Position numbers and translations under genes: made by a program | Shown: piece by piece, positions 45,598 through 56,676 of the stretch | Position numbering within the stretch: the first letter of the stretch is position 1 | How the letters are laid out: every line of letters begins with the position of its first letter | Source of the DNA: Stenocarpella maydis | Taxonomy: Eukaryota > Ascomycota > Sordariomycetes > Diaporthales > Diaporthaceae | NCBI GenBank assembly: GCA_002270565.1 | Contig: NQMI01000012.1 | Span: 263,921 to 327,920, forward strand | Direction of reading: 5' to 3' | DNA length: 64,000 bases | Notes under the pieces: model-generated | The model's database searches: none | What the model saw: only the letters and a program-made list of their open reading frames with translations | What the model was told of the DNA's origin: nothing

Positions 45598-48330
45598 AGC
45601 TAATGAGGGTTTTTGTCTTTTTCTTTTTTTGGTCCCTTCTGGAATAGCGCCTGGCAGATCGCAGGCGGGAGAGGAAGGGCGCTGGGCGCTGGGGGTTGGG
45701 CGTTGTGGTTGGGGTCCTGGTGCTCTGGAGAAAAGAAGTAGTGAATTCGCAAGTGTCGTCGACAACCGGTGACGGCGGGTGGGCACAAGGCGGGCTGTCC
45801 GCGTTAGGTAATGGTGTAATAATGAAGGGTTGGCGCTGCAGTTGCAGAAGTGGATTTGTTAGTTTGGCACTCGGCACTCGGTACGCCTTCCTCGTCCGTA
45901 GTGTAAGTAGTGTCTACAACGGTACGGTGCGGGCTCGGTGCGGTGGAGGACGGACAGGGTGGCCCACGTGCTGCCGCTGAAGTGGGCCGCAAGACGAGAG
46001 ATTGACTCGAGAGCCCGCGATTTGAATCGACCCTTGCTTTCTGGGCTTTTGGAACGAGTTTGCCGTCCGGGCAGGGAGGATATCTCAACTAGTGTACATA
46101 GGAGGTGTCGGCAAGTGAGACGGTTTTTTTTTTTTGTTATGACAAGGCTGGTTCCGGATGCGCCTTGTGGGGGGAGGGCTGTTTGAGCTGCAGGATCAGG
46201 CCGGTGTCATATTACGCACACGCACCAGCTTGAGGCCGAGGTGAGCGCGACGTGTGACGTGTGACATGTGACGTGTGACGTGTGACCTCTGGCCTCTGGC
46301 CGTGGCCCCGACAGATGGATCGCGAGCGTGTGTGCCCTGTGGTCGCTATTTTCGGACGGTCGAGACCAAGGCGGCGAAGAGAGCACAGAAAGGGGGTGGG
46401 TGGTTTTTGAGACCAAACGCGTCGCCAACGGGGAAGTCCGTGGGCAAGGAGAGAAGAGTATGGATCTGTTTCTGTTTCCGTTTCTGACTCTGGACCTGGA
46501 TCTCAGGTCTCTGGAAATGTCTAGGTTGGGCGGTGATGGTGAGGGTTATAAGAGCCTACAGATGGCCGCCATGAAATATGTACATACCTAGGTAGTACTA
46601 AGTATTCATTCGATACGCTAGGGACATTGCCCAGTGGTCTGAAATTCCATCGGCCGCGTGACCGTACCGCACCATGAACAGACCGGAACTGGCAGCCATT
46701 TTAGCCGCCAACGCTGGTCTTGTACGACGACTAGTTAACATGTACACTAACTATGGTGCAGCGGGTGGGCTCATGGTCGACACAAATGGACTCACTGACG
46801 GCCTACCAACATCACGTCATTATTGGTCCCCCGCAATGTCTCACTCGACTCGACTCGACCTGTGGTGTGCATGCTTAAGTACGTACTTACATACATACAC
46901 TAGTGTAGCCATTGCGGGGTCCTTCCTCCTCCACCCGCAGCCGCCCCCGGAGTTGCCACCAACCTTTAACGTATGTAGTGTATGTACACTAGAGGTGCCA
47001 AGGTGCAAGCATCATCATGCATAGCAGCTCCCCCCTTCTGCAAAATGCACCTGCAATCGTCACATGCCAAGCATCCTGCACACCAGGCCCCATCTTTTTC
47101 TCAAGGCGGGCGGGTCCCTCAAGCTCCACGCTAAGCAATCAAGCAGATGCCCCCCAGCTTTGACGACAACCACAGCCCTGATTGGATGAGGAGCATCAGA
47201 GTATACAATGTATTCACCTAGTTTCCAGCTACACGGCTGGTCATGGGCCACTTACTGTAGCACTCAAGTCAAGCGACCCTTCGCGTCAAGGCCGTCCTGC
47301 ATTCGGCAGTTCCCTAACCAAAAGCATGCACTCTCCCCGGATGCCATCCCATTCGATTAAGAATACAATTGTACAAAGAACTCGACCACCTTGGTAATAG
47401 CGTTGGCGCATATCAGGCGCCGTGTATGCTGGTTTGTGGCGAAAGGACCACAGATCACCAGAGGTATTCTCAGAAAAGCACCGACCTGTTGCTCTCCAAT
47501 ACTCGCAGGGACCGTTGGGAGACCGATGGATCCTGGTGTGCACCAAGTTTACAAAGCCATGGCATGCTTCAGGAGCCCCGTCTGTGTTGCCGCTCCATAT
47601 GCGGCTAATCTTTCTCATACCAATCTCAATCAAGCACGTCTGGAAATAGTCTGCATCCCGCGGTGATCTCAAGTCCTCCATCCCATTGACGTCGGTTGCG
47701 CCTTTTCCGATCGGCGTGGCTTCCATGTCCAGACTCCCGTCAAGAAGGTTACTCTTGATCTCTTGTCCGTACACGATACCCGCGGGTGCTATCATGAGTG
47801 CGATCCGGCTTTGCCTCTTTATCGTCCGCCGCCTCGTCAAGAAAAGGCGGCGTAGTACATATCCACTAGTAGGGAGTCCTTTAACCAACGCTTCGCAATT
47901 CAGACAGATAGGACTTGCGGTAAAGGCTCGTGTCTCAAAGCGTAATCTTGTTGGCCTTCCTATATGGCCCGATATGGTTTAGAGTCATCGCTTCGTCGGT
48001 GCGTTCGATTTGTAACTATCCTTTACTGCATATTGAAAGGAGTAGTGATGGGACCAGATGAGGCAACCTGTTATATCGTGCTATGTCTGTCCCATTATAC
48101 AACCTCCAATCTCTGTGGTCGCTGTTTTCGTCCGCGGCGCCGAACCCCCAAGGATGTAATAAAATCAAGGCAGACATACCGACGCTTGGGAGTCTCTGCC
48201 AGACAAGGCTACAGTATCCGAGGGTTCCCCCTCCCCCCAAACCCCTGATCGCTCCTCGGGTTTATGAAGAATGTAGCAAGCCCTAAGTAGCGGATGCTGT
48301 CGTCACCTTGAACCAAACACGTCCTTGAAA
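45598..48330. other. Gene-poor region
   Basis: Upstream flank of the histidine-phosphatase gene and then mixed sequence. It holds a TGACGTG heptamer array (46252-46286), TAC/CTA-rich palindromic stretches (46576-46605, 46875-46905, 46967-46992), and a 200-codon minus-strand frame at 47286-47888 that resembles nothing I know and overlaps other frames. I do not call that frame as a gene. Confidence 0.4.
46252..46286. repeat. Five tandem heptamers (GTGTGAC)
   Basis: Four exact GTGTGAC copies plus one ATGTGAC. The junctions create repeated TGACGTG sites, a CRE/bZIP-like core, about 650-690 bases upstream of the histidine-phosphatase ATG. A regulatory role is inference. Confidence 0.8.
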
Positions 48331-48637
48331 GTACTTGAAGATGGTGAAATGGACCCTGGCAGTGAAGGAGAAATCTGGCTCCATGTCCGAAAGTCTTAAA
48401 TCATCCCACAGAAAGTTTCAACAAACAGCTGATGTTCTTGATCCAGGAGGCTGGTACCACATCGGCAACCTCGGCTACATTTATGAAGACGATAATATCG
48501 TCATCACAGACCGCCTCAAGGAACTCATCGAGTACAACGGCTTCCAGGTCCCGCCGGCACAGCTCGAGCTTATCAGCCATCCCGCTGTCACCGATATGGG
48601 TCATTGGCGTGGTCTATGTACTGGGACAAGTACCTAG
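48331..48637 (+). pseudogene. Fragment of an AMP-binding acyl-CoA/4-coumarate-CoA ligase
   Basis: Three frames carry consecutive pieces of the ligase C-terminal half. The first (48331-48396) reads VLEDGEMDPGSEGEIWLHVR and ends at a TAA (48397-48399). The next frame reads ADVLDPGGWYHIGNLGYIYE, then ITDRLKELIEYNGFQVPPAQLEL and SHPAVTD. A third frame continues VIGVVYVLGQVPR up to a GTAAGT donor at 48638. These match the adenylation motif GEIWLRG, GDLGY and the ITDRLKELIKYNGFQVPP hinge of the family. The substrate-binding N-terminal half and the catalytic-lysine end were not found, and two frame changes plus a stop are present, so it is a non-functional remnant. The region around it is gene-poor. 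Confidence 0.85.
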
Positions 48638-49467
48638 GTAAGTACCTCATTTAGAGATTCTGAACCAGAAGCCTCGATACAATGTCTATGAGCTGTAGTG
48701 CTCATAGGTTCAATATGTATCTTGTTACCATTGGCAAGCAAAAGGAATCGAGAATAAAAGTTATGATAGAATTATATTAAGTGCACATGTGGTCAGCAAG
48801 CTTTGGCAAAGTTGAATAACTTCGTGTTGCAACACCATAAAAATGACTACCGGACATGCTACGACTTTGTAAAAAGTGCCTTCTTCATGGCCCGGACGTC
48901 AAGTTCCTGTGCCCATACCCAGGTATACTCCTCGGTTGCATGCGCAGAAACCAGTATGTGTGAGCCAGAGGGCATCAGATACGAGTCACAGGTATTTTTG
49001 TTAGTGCTTTAGGTATATGTAAAAAGAAAGTAACGTAGAAAATGATAACATACCTATAAGAATCGAACTAACCCAAGAGTTGCTATGATCTTCCATATAT
49101 GTGTAGTAAGTCCACAACGACCACGCCAAGACTCCTATGCAGGCCAGGACCAAAATTTGAACGCGGGATTTTCGGTGATTAAGGGCGTGCATTCGGAGTT
49201 TATGGGTTTTGCTACGTCACCTTCGGCGCAATGGGTTGCAGATTAGTTGTGTTACGGAATACTATTTATTGGGAGTACGGAATCAAAGTTCGGAGTTTAC
49301 TTGCACTCTCCGTACCCGTCCCTGATATAAAGACGCAATAACTAAGGATTAATTCTCCTACATCTAGATATGTTTTCGTGAGATATCGTGAGCGACGGAC
49401 ATCTCCTCAGAGAGTTATTCAAAAGACACATATTTGGACACAAGCTAGTACTAGTAACTTGTCAACC
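48638..49467. other. Region between ligase relic and aldo-keto reductase
   Basis: AT content is higher than in the genes. A minus-strand 63-codon frame (49192-49001) predicts two hydrophobic helices but has no recognised match. A GATATAAAG box at about 49323-49331 is a plausible TATA element for the downstream reductase, roughly 140 bases before its ATG. Confidence 0.4.
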
Positions 49468-50733
49468 ATGAGCCTGCCGCCCTGCCCGCCCCCAAAGTCC
49501 CTGCTCGGCCGCCATCGGCTGCTTGCACCGACGGCTTCGGTGTACGTGAGCCCAATTTGCCTGGGTGGTATGAATCTCGGCGAGGCTTGGAAGGATAGGC
49601 TGGGAGCGTGCAGCAAGGAAACCGCATTTGAGATGCTGGATTATTTCTACGAGCAGGGGGGAAACTTCATCGATACGTGAGTCCTTGCGCGACTGTTTTC
49701 GGCTCTCAGAGGATAGTTTCCACGGCGTTGGTTTTTTATTTTTTTATTTTATTTTATTGACAACAGTGTCCGCAACAGAGCAAACATGTACCAGGATGAG
49801 GAATCAGAGCAGTGGATAGGCGAATGGCTCACCACCCGCGGCGTTCGAGATGAGATTGTCCTTGCGACAAAGTACTCATGCGGATACAAGCTCAACACCA
49901 CACCAAACAAGATACAGAGCAACTTTGGCGGCAACGGTAGCAAGAGCTTGCACCTATCCGTAGAAGACAGCCTCAGAAAGCTGCGCACCACCTACGTCGA
50001 CCTCCTCTATGTCCACTACCCGGATCTGGCCACGACGGCCGAGGAGCTGATGCAGAGCCTCAACTCGCTCGTGCAGGCTCGCAAGGTGCTCTACCTTGGC
50101 ATCTCAGACGCACCGGCGTGGTGGGTGGTCAAGTGCAATGAATACGCGAGACACCATGGGCTTAGGGCGTTTAGTGTCTATCAGGGTCGCTGGAGCGCGG
50201 CGGCGAGGGACCTCGAGAGAGAGGTCATTGGTATGTGCAGAGACCAGGGGATGGGGATCGCGCCGTGGGGCTGTCTGGGAGGTGGGTATTTCAAACCCAG
50301 ACCCGAGTCCGGCGCCCCCAAGGAGGGGAGGACAATGAATGTCAAGACGGGGAGGGAGGAAGGTGTATCGCAGGTGTTGGAGAAGGTCAGCAAGCGCACC
50401 GGGGCACCTATGACCAGTATTGCCATGGCCTATGTCATGCACAAGGCACCGCACGTGGTACCCATCGTCGGAGGGCGGAAGGTGGAGCACTTGAAGGGCA
50501 ATATCGAGGCTTTGGGGTTAGAGTTGACAGAAGAGGATGTGGCAGAGATTGAAACGGGCTATGACTTTGACCCAGGGTTCCCCTATGATTTCCTAGGTGG
50601 TGGAAAGGTCCCCAGGGGCCCTTCAGAGGTGGTGTTTACGCAGAGGTTCGGCAATTTCGACTATGTGCCGGTCCAGGGAGGTATCAAGCCACACAGAGGG
50701 CCATTGAGCACACACGATCCCAAGTGGGTGTGA
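49468..50733 (+). CDS. Aldo-keto reductase (aryl-alcohol dehydrogenase/norsolorinate reductase-like)
   Basis: NADPH-dependent oxidoreductase with a TIM-barrel fold. Exons 49468-49676 and 49779-50733 give 387 residues. Catalytic residues fit the family: Asp69 in GGNFIDTAN, Tyr74 in NMYQDEES, Lys101 in LATKYSCGYK and His149 in DLLYVHYPD. The cofactor-binding end has VPIVGGRKVEHLKGNIEALGLELT. Two acceptors 12 bases apart (CAACAG ending at 49766 and at 49778) are both in phase. The downstream one gives the canonical DTANMYQDEES and is preferred; the upstream one adds four residues. Related enzymes act in lignin-derived aldehyde or polyketide metabolism, but no polyketide gene lies nearby, so the substrate stays open. 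Confidence 0.92.
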
Positions 50734-51598
50734 CGTGGCCAGACATAACCTGAGCGGTGGAACAGGCTGTTGACCTGTTTCCTGGGACATCAGTCTCTCG
50801 CGGGGCGCAGGTGCTTCTATTTAGAGGACACCGGACTACATATTGAGATTCGACAGAGAGCTGGCTTACAAGATTGCAGTCGCTAATTTGATTCTTTTTT
50901 TGAGGAGATTATAAAAGCTCACAACAGACCACGCCAGGACAGACGTGTTTCGGGCTTCAGGCTATACGAATTCTCAAGCCTGAACGAATCATGCCGCCCT
51001 TGTGGTCTCTTGTCTGCTCTTGCTTTGCGGATCAAACTATGGCTTCTCCCCCAGGCTTACAAGCCCGAGACTGACTGGTCCCCATTCCGGCCCCCCTCCC
51101 ATTCCAGCCACCCCATACCCATGTACACACTTGGCTGGTAAACAAAAAAATTGCTCAAAAACCATATAGTTTATTTATGACTTCTAAATTTTTAATACTT
51201 CATTTTCTAATTCTCTATAATAAATTATATTATATATGTTTAAGAAATAAATATAATATAATATTCAATAATTATTCAAGTATTCCAAGGCCATAGCAGT
51301 TAGGGAGACATGCAAGTTGAGTTGCAATGCCTGAGGTCAACTTTACCTGGAACCCCTGGCTGCCAAGCTGTCAGGGTCCACGAACCTAAGTGCCTAGGTA
51401 CCTACGTACCTAGTTACCTACTTAGTAGTGTAGGTACGTTGGGTAGTGTACGTGCATTGGGGTGCCGATCAATGACAAATCCGCTGCATTACCACTTCCA
51501 CCCGGGGGCTCTGCTCCACTTGCTCTTCGCAACTCAGCCTCGACAACAATCTGCTTGTGCCGCAGATATCGAGCTGAGGCCCTCTGTATACCGCCGCC
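50734..51598. other. Intergenic region with AT-rich island and TAC/CTA palindromes
   Basis: Bases 51141-51285 are almost entirely A/T, unlike the surroundings, and may be a small decayed insert. A palindromic tract of CCTAGGTACCTACGTACC type occupies 51390-51441, shortly upstream of GPI8. No gene was seen. Confidence 0.5.
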
Positions 51599-52855
51599 AT
51601 GAATCTCTCCAACCTCCTCCAGCTACCGGCACTGCTGGCCGCCGCCGTCCTCAGCGCGGCCCTCGTCTCCGCAGAGCATACCAGCAACTGGGCCGTCCTC
51701 GTCTGCACGTCGCGATTCTGGTTCAACTACCGCCACCTCGCCAACGTCCTCTCCATATACCGCACCGTCAAACGACTCGGAATCCCAGACTCCCAGATCA
51801 TCCTCATGCTGCCAGACGACATGGCCTGCAACCCGCGCAACGCATTCCCCGGCACCGTCTACTCCAACGCTGACCGCGCGGTCGACCTGTACGGCGACAA
51901 CATCGAGGTCGACTACAGGGGCTACGAGGTGACGGTCGAGAACTTCATCCGCCTGCTGACGGATCGTGTGGGCGACGAGACCCCCAGGAGCAAGCGCCTC
52001 TTGACGGATGATCGGAGCAACATCCTCGTATACATGACAGGCCATGGCGGGAACGAGTTCCTGAAATTCCAGGATGCGGAAGAGATTGGTGCTTTTGATC
52101 TGGCCGACGCATTTGAGCAGATGTGGGAGAAGAAGAGGTATGGCTCCGTTATGCTGCAGCCACGGCGCCGCAACCGAAGACTAACAATGCCCTCTCCCAG
52201 GTACCACGAGATCCTCTTCATGATCGACACCTGCCAGGCAAACACCATGTACACAAAACTGTACTCCCCGAACATCATCGCCACCGGGTCTTCGGAGCTC
52301 GATCAATCTTCATACTCTCACCATGCCGACAACGATGTCGGTGTGGCGGTGATCGACAGGTACACATACTATAACCTCGAGTTCCTCGAGGGCGAGGTAC
52401 GCGACCTCAGCAGCAAGAAGACACTGGGCGACCTGTTCGATAGCTACACATATGAGAAGATCCACTCGCACGCTGGTGTGCGATACGACTTGTTCCCGGG
52501 TGGAGAATCAGCAGCCAGGGCGAGACTGGTGACAGACTTCTTTGGCAATGTCCAGAACGTGGAAGTGGACGGGACAAAGAACAACACACTGGAGGATGAC
52601 CTGCTAGCACTGACCAAGCACATAGCGGAGCTGAGGAAGCGAGTGGGCGAGGACGACGTGGAGGGCGAGGGTGCGGCCACACAGAAAGGTGTGGCACAAG
52701 GAAGGAGGCGCGAGGCTGCTAGCAACAGATCCAAGTCTGCCAAACCCCTGACGGATGAGAATTGGTGGGCTAAGAAGCTTCTGGGAGCCGTTGTGGTAGG
52801 AGGTTGTGTCTCGCTCTGGGGCCTGGGCTCATTTTTGGAAAAGTCGGGCAGATAG
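51599..52855 (+). CDS. GPI8: GPI-anchor transamidase catalytic subunit
   Basis: Cysteine protease of the ER membrane (C13 legumain-like) that cleaves the GPI signal and attaches the anchor. Exons 51599-52137 and 52201-52855 give 397 residues. Parts: signal peptide (1-25); conserved NWAVLVCTSRFWFNYRH; MLPDDMACNPRN; catalytic His149 in YMTGHGGNEF; catalytic Cys191 in FMIDTCQANTMY; and a C-terminal hydrophobic anchor (LGAVVVGGCVSLWGLGSFL). The intron (52138-52200) is 63 bases without a stop codon, so the frame is open straight through it. The spliced form restores KKRYHEILFMID and is the expected enzyme. The start codon follows a CCGCC context. Confidence 0.95.
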   Translation: MNLSNLLQLPALLAAAVLSAALVSAEHTSNWAVLVCTSRFWFNYRHLANVLSIYRTVKRLGIPDSQIILMLPDDMACNPRNAFPGTVYSNADRAVDLYGDNIEVDYRGYEVTVENFIRLLTDRVGDETPRSKRLLTDDRSNILVYMTGHGGNEFLKFQDAEEIGAFDLADAFEQMWEKKRYGSVMLQPRRRNRRLTMPSPRYHEILFMIDTCQANTMYTKLYSPNIIATGSSELDQSSYSHHADNDVGVAVIDRYTYYNLEFLEGEVRDLSSKKTLGDLFDSYTYEKIHSHAGVRYDLFPGGESAARARLVTDFFGNVQNVEVDGTKNNTLEDDLLALTKHIAELRKRVGEDDVEGEGAATQKGVAQGRRREAASNRSKSAKPLTDENWWAKKLLGAVVVGGCVSLWGLGSFLEKSGR

Positions 52856-53408
52856 CATGATACTCGTTAGTTTGTTAATAAGCGATAGTTTTTTTGTGAC
52901 TGGGAATATGCATCAGGTATTGTTAGCCTTAGCACCCTGTGATGCGAGGTCTGCGCGCTGAGGAGGCCCCATGGCCTGCCTGCATTGGGTGTGAGATGTG
53001 TGGCAATCACGAGCCAAAGGGAGCGAGGTAATCATTGATTAGGAAAGGGAGTCCAAAAAGTGTAAAATGAAGTCAGTATAGGTCAGGTTCGTGCCGGCAA
53101 TTTTTTTCAAATAAAATCAAAAGAAAATAAAAAAAAAATAAAAAAAAAAAATGAAACCTGAGGCCGTTGCAGAATCGACGCTCTTTGGAGGTCAGTTACA
53201 CTAGACTCGAAATCGCGTTGCTTGACTGGAAGCGGAAACGTACAAAAAACTTGAGCCTTTCAATCCACCAGACACTCACCGGTTCACCGTACCATGCCCA
53301 ACCACAACAACTGTAAACAACTTGCATTGATTGATTTTGGGGTGACTTGAGACGGTGAGGTGGTAGCAAGTTTTCCAGCGCCTGAATGAGTTCGGCTCAT
53401 TGCCCAAG
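52856..53408. other. Tandem-gene spacer with A-rich tract
   Basis: 3' flank of GPI8 and promoter of the TFIIIC-type gene. An A-rich tract with scattered T lies at 53099-53154. No gene was seen. Confidence 0.5.
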
Positions 53409-56353
53409 ATGAAAGACTCAAAGGTAAGCCTCGCTCCCATCAGTTTTGACGATGCCCGCCATGTCTCACGCCAACTCGCAGATACTACCGTTACGCAGCC
53501 TCAATCTCAATTCAAAACCGCTCAACCACAGAGCGATCGCATGGTCTTGCGACGCAGAGCTAGCAGTCGCAGCCGATGACTCGCTGGTTGTGTTCCTACC
53601 AGAGTTTCCCCTCCTGGACCCAAATGATGATGATGAAGACGAAGATGCGGACGAGCCCATGGTCGATGACGACCTGCCTGACCTGCAGGTCCAGGACGGG
53701 TACCTCTCTTCCCGCCTGCCTAAGCAGTACGGCGAAGGAGACGACGACGACGAGGACCGGCTGGAGGAGGACTCGGAGGACGACGACATCGAGGCAGCTC
53801 AGGCCAGCCAGCCCAACGGCACGGCCAAGCCCGCAGGTGGCGACTGGGACGACACGCACCAGGCGGCAACGCGCGCCAACATCGACCCGCTCGACACGTC
53901 CGACCCGCGGCGGCAGTTTTTCGACGGCATGCGGCACTTCCCCGTGTCGTGGCCGTACCTGAGCGCGGACCTGAACGCGCACGTCTGGGAGGCGGCCGGC
54001 CGTCAGATGCCGTTGCTACACACCAACGTGCGCGACCACCTCGACCGCGACGTCACCCACATCCTCGAGGCCATGCCAAAGGACGCCGAGCAGGAGGCCG
54101 AGTACATGGAGACCGGCGCCGTCATCCCCTTCCACGAGATCAACCACCACCCGGGCGCCGGCGTCGGCCTCATCGGCTCCGCGGGCACCAGCATGAACCA
54201 TGTCGTCGCCATCGAGTGGTCGCCCAGTGGGATCGGCCGCAACCGGCGGCCCGTGCTGGGCGTCCTGACCGGGTGCGGCAGCCTGGCCATCTATGGTGAG
54301 GGCTGCGCTCTGCCGTTTGGTAGCACGGTGCGGCCACTGAGGAGCATGGCTGCCAAGGGCAAGGGCGCGGCCAGGGACCTGACCAGCTGGGTGGTGCTAT
54401 GGGCCGTCGGTGAGAACTTTGTCATACCTGGACAGGAGGAGTATGGGTACGGAGAGTTTATCAAGGCATTTTCCTGGAGCCAGGAGGTTGGGCCCGGAAA
54501 AGCCTTGATTGGCTACATGAACGACCTCAGGGAGGTGGTTATACTGTCTGTAGGAACCGAGTACAGAAGGACCAAGGATGAGGGGCTGCAGGAGGCGATA
54601 TGGAATGTGCAGGAAGTCTGCAGGTTCGAGGCTGAGGCGCCCCACGGGCAACAGGACGTGAGTCGACAGCACTTGGGTCTGAGGCATGAGCTAACACAGG
54701 CCGCAGATCAACGATCCAGACTATGTCCCTGGGGGTTCCAGCTACTGCGTGCGATGGAGCCCTTGGGTGCGATCCAAGGACAGTTGGACTTGTGCGATAT
54801 CCTACATGGAGAGGAACTATGTAGGGTTCCGGAGAGTCAACGTCAATGTCCCAAGCTGGAAGCCAAGCGAGGTACCGAAAATCACCATTGACCCCAACGA
54901 CTGGGACGGCCGCTGCATTCACCTGAGCACCGATGCCTTCCTGGAATTTGAGAATAAGGTCTGGTCTGTCTCCAACACCAACCTCTGCCGTGGAGTAATC
55001 GCCACCCCGCTTATTGCTCTGCCTTTCGAAGTCGACCTCGCGCGTAGCAACCCAGAAAGGCCGAAGACGGGACACTCGACAGATCAATGTAATACCTCGG
55101 TTCCGAGCCACGATATTATTACCAACCCTATTACCGGGCTGGTTGTCCACCCAGCTGGGCCCCAAACTGTCAGCCCTCCACTGGTACCCTTGTACACCGC
55201 CGTCCGGCTCTCCGCAACAGCTACCAACCATGGCTGGTGGGAGTCAAGCCTGACGAAACCCGGGGGCCAGGAAGGAGAGCCGCAGTGGGTAGCTGAGGTC
55301 CAGGAAAAGATCAGCTCAATGTTACCGCAGGGTCTGGCGGGGCGCGTGGGCATCTTCGGCGAGGACGGGGAAGACGGCGAGGACGGCCTCGAGCCCGACG
55401 CCGGGGCCGCAGCCGCGGATGAGGGGCTGTACAATGACGAGGACGACGGAGCCGGCTCGGAAGACGCCTCGGATGATGAAACAGCACCCGGGGACGGGCA
55501 AGGGGGACCGGACGTCTACCCGCACCGCATGCGCATCTGGGGCCTCGCGATCTCGCCGGGCGGCGGGTCGACGGCGGTGCTCGCCACCCCGCAGCTTACT
55601 CAGAAGCCTGAGAGAGGCGGCTGGCACAGCCACCGCAGCAACGTCATTTTCGCATACACCAAGCGCGACGCGGCGCGGGCCCGGCAGCAACAGCAAGCAC
55701 AGGAGCAGCAGCAGAGGCAGCAGAAGCCCTTGCGGCACGAGGACTTCCTGGATCCCAGCCTCGGCGGAACCCTAGGCGCGGGGGAGGACAGCGCGGCCAG
55801 TGAGGACAACCTCACCACCGAGGCCAGGCTGTGGGAGTGGATGTACGGCGGCGGGCCGGGGGTGCCGGGCATCACGCACTACGCCTACCCTTCGGTGGCG
55901 GAGGACGGGACGATCAGCCCCGAGAGCGCGGCGCAGGAGGCCAGGGACGCGCTGGCGCAGGCGCGGCGAGACCGCGTCAGGGACATCTTCCGGCCGTTTG
56001 CGGAGGGCCAGACGTGCAGCATCTGCGACGACGGGCGGACCGGGTTCGGGCCCATCCCCGGAGCGGCGGGCGGGGACGGGCGGCAGGACGACGGCGGGGC
56101 GGCGGGCGGCGGCCAGCTGGACTGCGTGTGCGGGAACGGGCACCGGGTCGCGGTGTGCGGTGCCTCCGGGCTGGCGATCGGGGAGCCTGGGATATCGCGC
56201 TGCTGCGGGGTGTGCCGGTCGCGATGTATCAACCTCGACCACCTGATCGACAAGGTGCTGCTGCCGGCGGGCAAGGCGGATGAGGCCGAGGTGGTGAGGC
56301 GGCACATCACCGGCGATGTCTGTGTGCGGTGCGGTGGGAAGTACCTTGACTAG
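53409..56353 (+). CDS. TFIIIC 90-kDa-type subunit (RNA polymerase III transcription factor)
   Basis: Component of TFIIIC, which binds A/B boxes of tRNA genes. Preferred model: exons 53409-53423, 53482-54657 and 54707-56353, giving 945 residues. The first exon is 15 nt (MKDSK), followed by a GTAAGC donor. If the start is instead in exon 2 (ATG at 53452), only the first few residues change. N-terminal WD-like region: LNHRAIAWSCDAELAVAADDSLVVFLPEFPLL, interrupted by Asp/Glu-rich stretches, then MNHVVAIEWSPSGIGRNRRPVLGVL. The C-terminus has the TFIIIC zinc-finger pattern CSICDDG, CVCGNGHRVAVC, CCGVCRSRC, CVRCGGKYLD. A Gln-rich coiled segment lies near ~740. The family assignment rests on these two regions; the S. 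pombe and human counterparts are Sfc9-like and GTF3C4-like. Confidence 0.82.
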
Positions 56354-56676
56354 GCGTTTCAATCATTTGATCTATAGGGACACCCTGGGTCGCAGCGCAG
56401 AATCGCATTCGCTTGTGTTCTAGATACTTTTCGACCCAAACAAGGACAGGTGACTCAGGCATGTGCCTGGCGAGTCTCTATATATGCCTATCAAACGGGG
56501 AATTTGGCGCAACGCTTCAAGAAGACACAAGCCGACCTGTCAGTATCCCCTTCTAGATCTAACTGTGGACTGAGGCTGATGCGGCTTAGCCACACCCATC
56601 CACGATGATCTCACCCACTAGAGGGCGCCTCACTACCTATTCCTCACACCCACACGCTCACCCGCGCGCTCCAACC
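56354..56676. other. Short convergent spacer
   Basis: Lies between the 3' ends of the TFIIIC-type gene and CRC1. No feature beyond presumed polyadenylation sites. Confidence 0.5.

Noticed and set aside
47286..47888. 200-codon minus-strand frame
   Set aside because: No recognisable motif and several competing frames on the plus strand. It could be an old gene remnant but cannot be supported.
49001..49192. 63-codon minus-strand frame predicting two hydrophobic helices
   Set aside because: Too short, in AT-rich sequence, with no promoter or homology evidence.
49468..50733. Secondary-metabolite cluster around the aldo-keto reductase
   Set aside because: No polyketide synthase, peptide synthetase, P450, transporter or cluster regulator lies nearby. 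The only hint is the ligase relic.
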